Below the pieces are notes generated by a model, which saw nothing but the letters and a program-made list of their open reading frames with translations, was not told where the DNA came from and made no database searches. Below, one piece after another: positions 5,138-6,455 of a DNA stretch of 6,455 nucleotides. A program made the position numbers and the translations under genes. Within the stretch, counting starts at the first letter, position 1. Every line of letters begins with the position of its first letter. Source of the DNA: Nostoc sp. CHAB 5715 (GTDB lineage: Bacteria > Cyanobacteriota > Cyanobacteriia > Cyanobacteriales > Nostocaceae); contig NZ_JAIVFR010000386.1 of assembly GCF_020829685.1 (NCBI RefSeq), positions 1 to 6,455 of the forward strand, in the 5' to 3' direction.

Positions 5138-5773
5138 ATGATTACACAAGATAGTCAAAATGCTTTATATGAAGCGTTAACTCCCGATAATGCAGCCATG
5201 CTGCTGATTGATCATCAAGCTGGACTTTTCTTAGGAGTTCAAAGTATCAATCAGCAAGTGCTAAAAAACAATGCGATCGCTCTGGCGAAGACTGCAAAAG
5301 TATTCAATTTACCCACACTACTATTCACCAGTTCTGCCAAGGGCCCTAACGGCCCAACCATTCCAGAAATTGTTGAACTTTTTCCCGATCACAAAATCTA
5401 CGATCGCTCCCCCATTAACCTCTGGAATGATCCCAACTGTCGAACCGCCATTGAGCAGACCGATCGCCAGAAGTTGATTATGGCAGCGATTACGACAGAT
5501 GTGTGTCTTATGTTTCCAGCCCTTGCAGCATTAAAAGCGGGGTATACCGTGTATGCCGTGATTGATGCATCAGGAACCTGGAGTCCGACCGTAGAACTCG
5601 CTTCAATGCTGCGTCTGGCACAAGCCGGAGCCATTGTCACAAACTGGATTGCAATCGCGGCTGAACTGAAGCACGACGAAGACCGGGAAACAACCCCTGC
5701 GATGAACAAAACCTTTGGAGAACACATGGATCTCTACGGTTTTTTAGGAGACATTATGGCTGCTAAAGCTTAG
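5138..5773 (+). CDS. YcaC-like cysteine hydrolase (isochorismatase superfamily)
   Basis: The protein has 211 residues, close to the 208 of E. coli YcaC, and follows it along its length from memory. AAMLLIDHQAGL (19-30) holds Asp25. GPNGPTIPEI (69-78) matches the YcaC segment GPNGPLVPEL. IYDRSPINLWND (87-98) holds Arg90. AITTDVCLMFPALAAL (117-132) holds Cys123. Asp, Arg and Cys correspond to the putative catalytic residues of YcaC. DASGTWSPT and QAGAIVTNW complete the family pattern. Members are cytoplasmic, form large ring-like oligomers and are thought to be thiol hydrolases; the physiological substrate is not established, and none can be read here. The start is supported by AAGGA at 5127-5131. 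A truncated relative lies 63 bp upstream on the same strand. No convincing promoter was found in the gap. A HIP1 octamer at 5273 marks the gene as native cyanobacterial DNA. Confidence 0.92.
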   Translation: MITQDSQNALYEALTPDNAAMLLIDHQAGLFLGVQSINQQVLKNNAIALAKTAKVFNLPTLLFTSSAKGPNGPTIPEIVELFPDHKIYDRSPINLWNDPNCRTAIEQTDRQKLIMAAITTDVCLMFPALAALKAGYTVYAVIDASGTWSPTVELASMLRLAQAGAIVTNWIAIAAELKHDEDRETTPAMNKTFGEHMDLYGFLGDIMAAKA

Positions 5774-5810
5774 AATCTGTCACTTCTGCCAGTGAAGAGG
5801 AGCAAGTTGA

Positions 5811-5897
5811 TGGTGTATTCAAGCCCTGTCGGTTGATGCCGAAAAAGACGCAATCAACAATACATTACAACAAATGATAGTGACCAAGACTGATTAA
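5811..5897 (+). pseudogene. Possible C-terminal relic of a lost gene
   Basis: After an in-frame TGA at 5808-5810 a 28-codon frame runs to TAA at 5895-5897. It reads QALSVDAEKDAINNTLQQ and then MIVTKTD, a composition typical of a real soluble protein end. There is no start codon for most of it and no family is recognised. It lies in the 142-bp gap between the hydrolase and the NTF2-like gene, which otherwise shows nothing. It may equally be chance. Confidence 0.2.
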
Positions 5898-5915
5898 TCG
5901 CTGTAGGTAAAACGG

Positions 5916-6293
5916 ATGGATGCTGATTGGGTTCGCAGTTATTTCAAAACGGTGGATACGCTTGATGCAGAGGCGATCGCTACTCATTTCACCGATGATG
6001 GCAAGTTTCGGTTTAGCAATCAACCTCCGGCAATAGGACGGCAAGCGGTGCGAAATGCTCTGGCTCAGTTTTTTGAAACAATTGAAGAAATGCATCACGA
6101 AAGTACAGGACTGTGGTTTGGTGACGACGGCAACTCAGCCGTATGGGAAGCAGATGTTACCTATACCCGCAAGAACGGCATTCAAGTCACATTACCCTGC
6201 GTGAGTATTCTACGTTCACACAATGACCAGATATATGACTTCCGTATGAACATGGACATCTCCCCAGTTTATGCTGACCACGAACCTGAGTAG
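5916..6293 (+). CDS. NTF2/SnoaL-like small protein
   Basis: The protein has 125 residues and the pattern of the nuclear transport factor 2 / SnoaL-like superfamily: an N-terminal helix (DWVRSYFKTVDTLDAEAIA, 4-22) leading into FTDDGKFRFSNQPPAIGRQA (25-44). A second helix follows (VRNALAQFFETIEEMHHES), then the strands GLWFGDDGNSAVWEADVTYT and KIIDFRMNMD-like text near the end (QIYDFRMNMDISPVY). The cone-shaped fold serves as a small-molecule pocket in enzymes such as SnoaL cyclases and dehydratases, and as a partner-binding domain elsewhere. No specific active site can be assigned. ATG 5916 is chosen because the helix begins right after it; only a weak TAGG-like site precedes it. It contains a HIP1 octamer at 5973. 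It is 142 bp from the hydrolase on the same strand, and cotranscription is uncertain. Confidence 0.85.
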   Translation: MDADWVRSYFKTVDTLDAEAIATHFTDDGKFRFSNQPPAIGRQAVRNALAQFFETIEEMHHESTGLWFGDDGNSAVWEADVTYTRKNGIQVTLPCVSILRSHNDQIYDFRMNMDISPVYADHEPE

Positions 6294-6349
6294 ATGTTTT
6301 TCATTGCTAACACAGACCTGAAATGAAATTATAAGGGAAATGCTGAAAA

Positions 6350-6398
6350 CCCCTGAGAAACAGCAACGCAGTTGCGTATTTCGTACTTCAGGCAGGGG
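6350..6398. repeat. Branched inverted-repeat structure downstream of the NTF2-like gene
   Basis: CCCCTG at 6350-6355 pairs with CAGGGG at 6393-6398. Inside it GCAAC-GCA-GTTGC forms a hairpin at 6363-6375. This nested fold, close to a second hairpin at 6411, resembles the subterminal structures at the ends of IS200/IS605-type elements, or a small structured RNA. The window ends too soon to tell. Confidence 0.4.
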
Positions 6399-6410
6399 AT
6401 GAAAGCTAAT

Positions 6411-6428
6411 AACACCCTTTAGGGTGTT
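6411..6428. repeat. Perfect hairpin with CTTTAG core, possible terminator or element end
   Basis: AACACCCT-TT-AGGGTGTT is an 8-bp perfect stem. It shares the CTTTAG core with hairpins inside the MITE. A short T-run (6439-6444) follows ten bases later, too far for a classical intrinsic terminator but compatible with a weak one for the gene ending at 6293. Confidence 0.5.
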
Positions 6429-6455
6429 CTGATTTAATCTTTTTGGTGTGCTATG

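Larger units (their letters stand above)
2878..5980. repeat. Six HIP1 octamers (GCGATCGC) marking cyanobacterial DNA
   Basis: Exact GCGATCGC copies lie at 2878-2885, 3574-3581, 3641-3648, 4126-4133, 5273-5280 and 5973-5980, inside the transporter, the intact hydrolase and the NTF2-like gene. HIP1 is strongly over-represented in many cyanobacterial genomes (established). None occurs in 1-2208. The entry marks the span of the sites, not one continuous repeat. Confidence 0.85.

Noticed and set aside
4656..5154. Plus-strand frames 4656-5003 and 4951-5154
   Set aside because: They are out-of-frame shadows of the hydrolase pseudogene. I checked whether 4951-5154 could be its frameshifted C-terminus, and it does not resemble the family.
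4505..5158. 217-codon minus-strand open frame opposite the hydrolase genes
   Set aside because: It is antisense to clear hydrolase coding sequence, has low-complexity Cys/Asn-rich text and matches no family.
5271..5727. Frames 5271-5477 (+) and 5398-5727 (-)
   Set aside because: They overlap the intact YcaC-like gene in other frames without supporting features.
5774..5800. TCACT/AGTGA inverted repeat after the hydrolase as terminator
   Set aside because: The stem is only 5 bp and no T-run follows.
5865..6098. 77-codon minus-strand frame
   Set aside because: It is antisense to the NTF2-like gene and has no recognisable features.

Overview
The window joins two kinds of DNA. Positions 1 to about 1650 look like a Bacteroidetes-type bacterium: a bifunctional 3-hydroxyacyl-CoA dehydrogenase/enoyl-CoA hydratase gene on the minus strand, preceded by what looks like the tail of a small acyl-CoA thioesterase gene, as in a fatty-acid beta-oxidation operon. 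From about 2200 to the end the DNA looks cyanobacterial. It holds six copies of the HIP1 octamer GCGATCGC between 2878 and 5980, against none in positions 1-2208, and palindromic repeats of a style common in cyanobacteria. The two parts meet inside a 197-codon minus-strand reading frame (1565-2158). Most of that frame is a fragment of an EgtD-like histidine-type methyltransferase, and its last ~27 residues look like the C-terminus of a hotdog/DUF4442-type thioesterase. The simplest reading is a chimeric assembly or a rearrangement breakpoint, not one functional protein.

Layout. 1-1531 (-): dehydrogenase/hydratase, cut by the window edge. 1565-2158 (-): hybrid reading frame. 2209-2483: a 275-bp non-coding mobile element (MITE) with 17-bp terminal inverted repeats and a perfect 9-bp target duplication (2200-2208 and 2484-2492). 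It contains a cluster of short hairpins and a nested 109-bp palindrome. 2493-2646: the leader of the next gene, with a candidate promoter and a good ribosome binding site. 2647-4440 (+): ABC exporter half-transporter with a degenerate ATP site. 4441-4651: intergenic DNA with a small hairpin and a G-rich tract. 4652-5074 (+): decayed YcaC-like cysteine hydrolase. 5138-5773 (+): intact YcaC-like cysteine hydrolase. 5811-5897 (+): possible C-terminal relic of a lost gene. 5916-6293 (+): small NTF2/SnoaL-like protein. 6294-6455: non-coding DNA with strong hairpins, possibly the edge of another mobile element.

How the genes relate. The left part is fatty-acid catabolism. On the right, the exporter, two hydrolase paralogs and the NTF2-like protein share a strand but have gaps of 60-210 bp, so a single operon is not evident. 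No pathway can be read from them. I see no new defence, RNA-guided or biosynthetic system. The most informative items are the precisely bounded MITE, the in-frame chimeric junction, and the exporter's altered catalytic residues.
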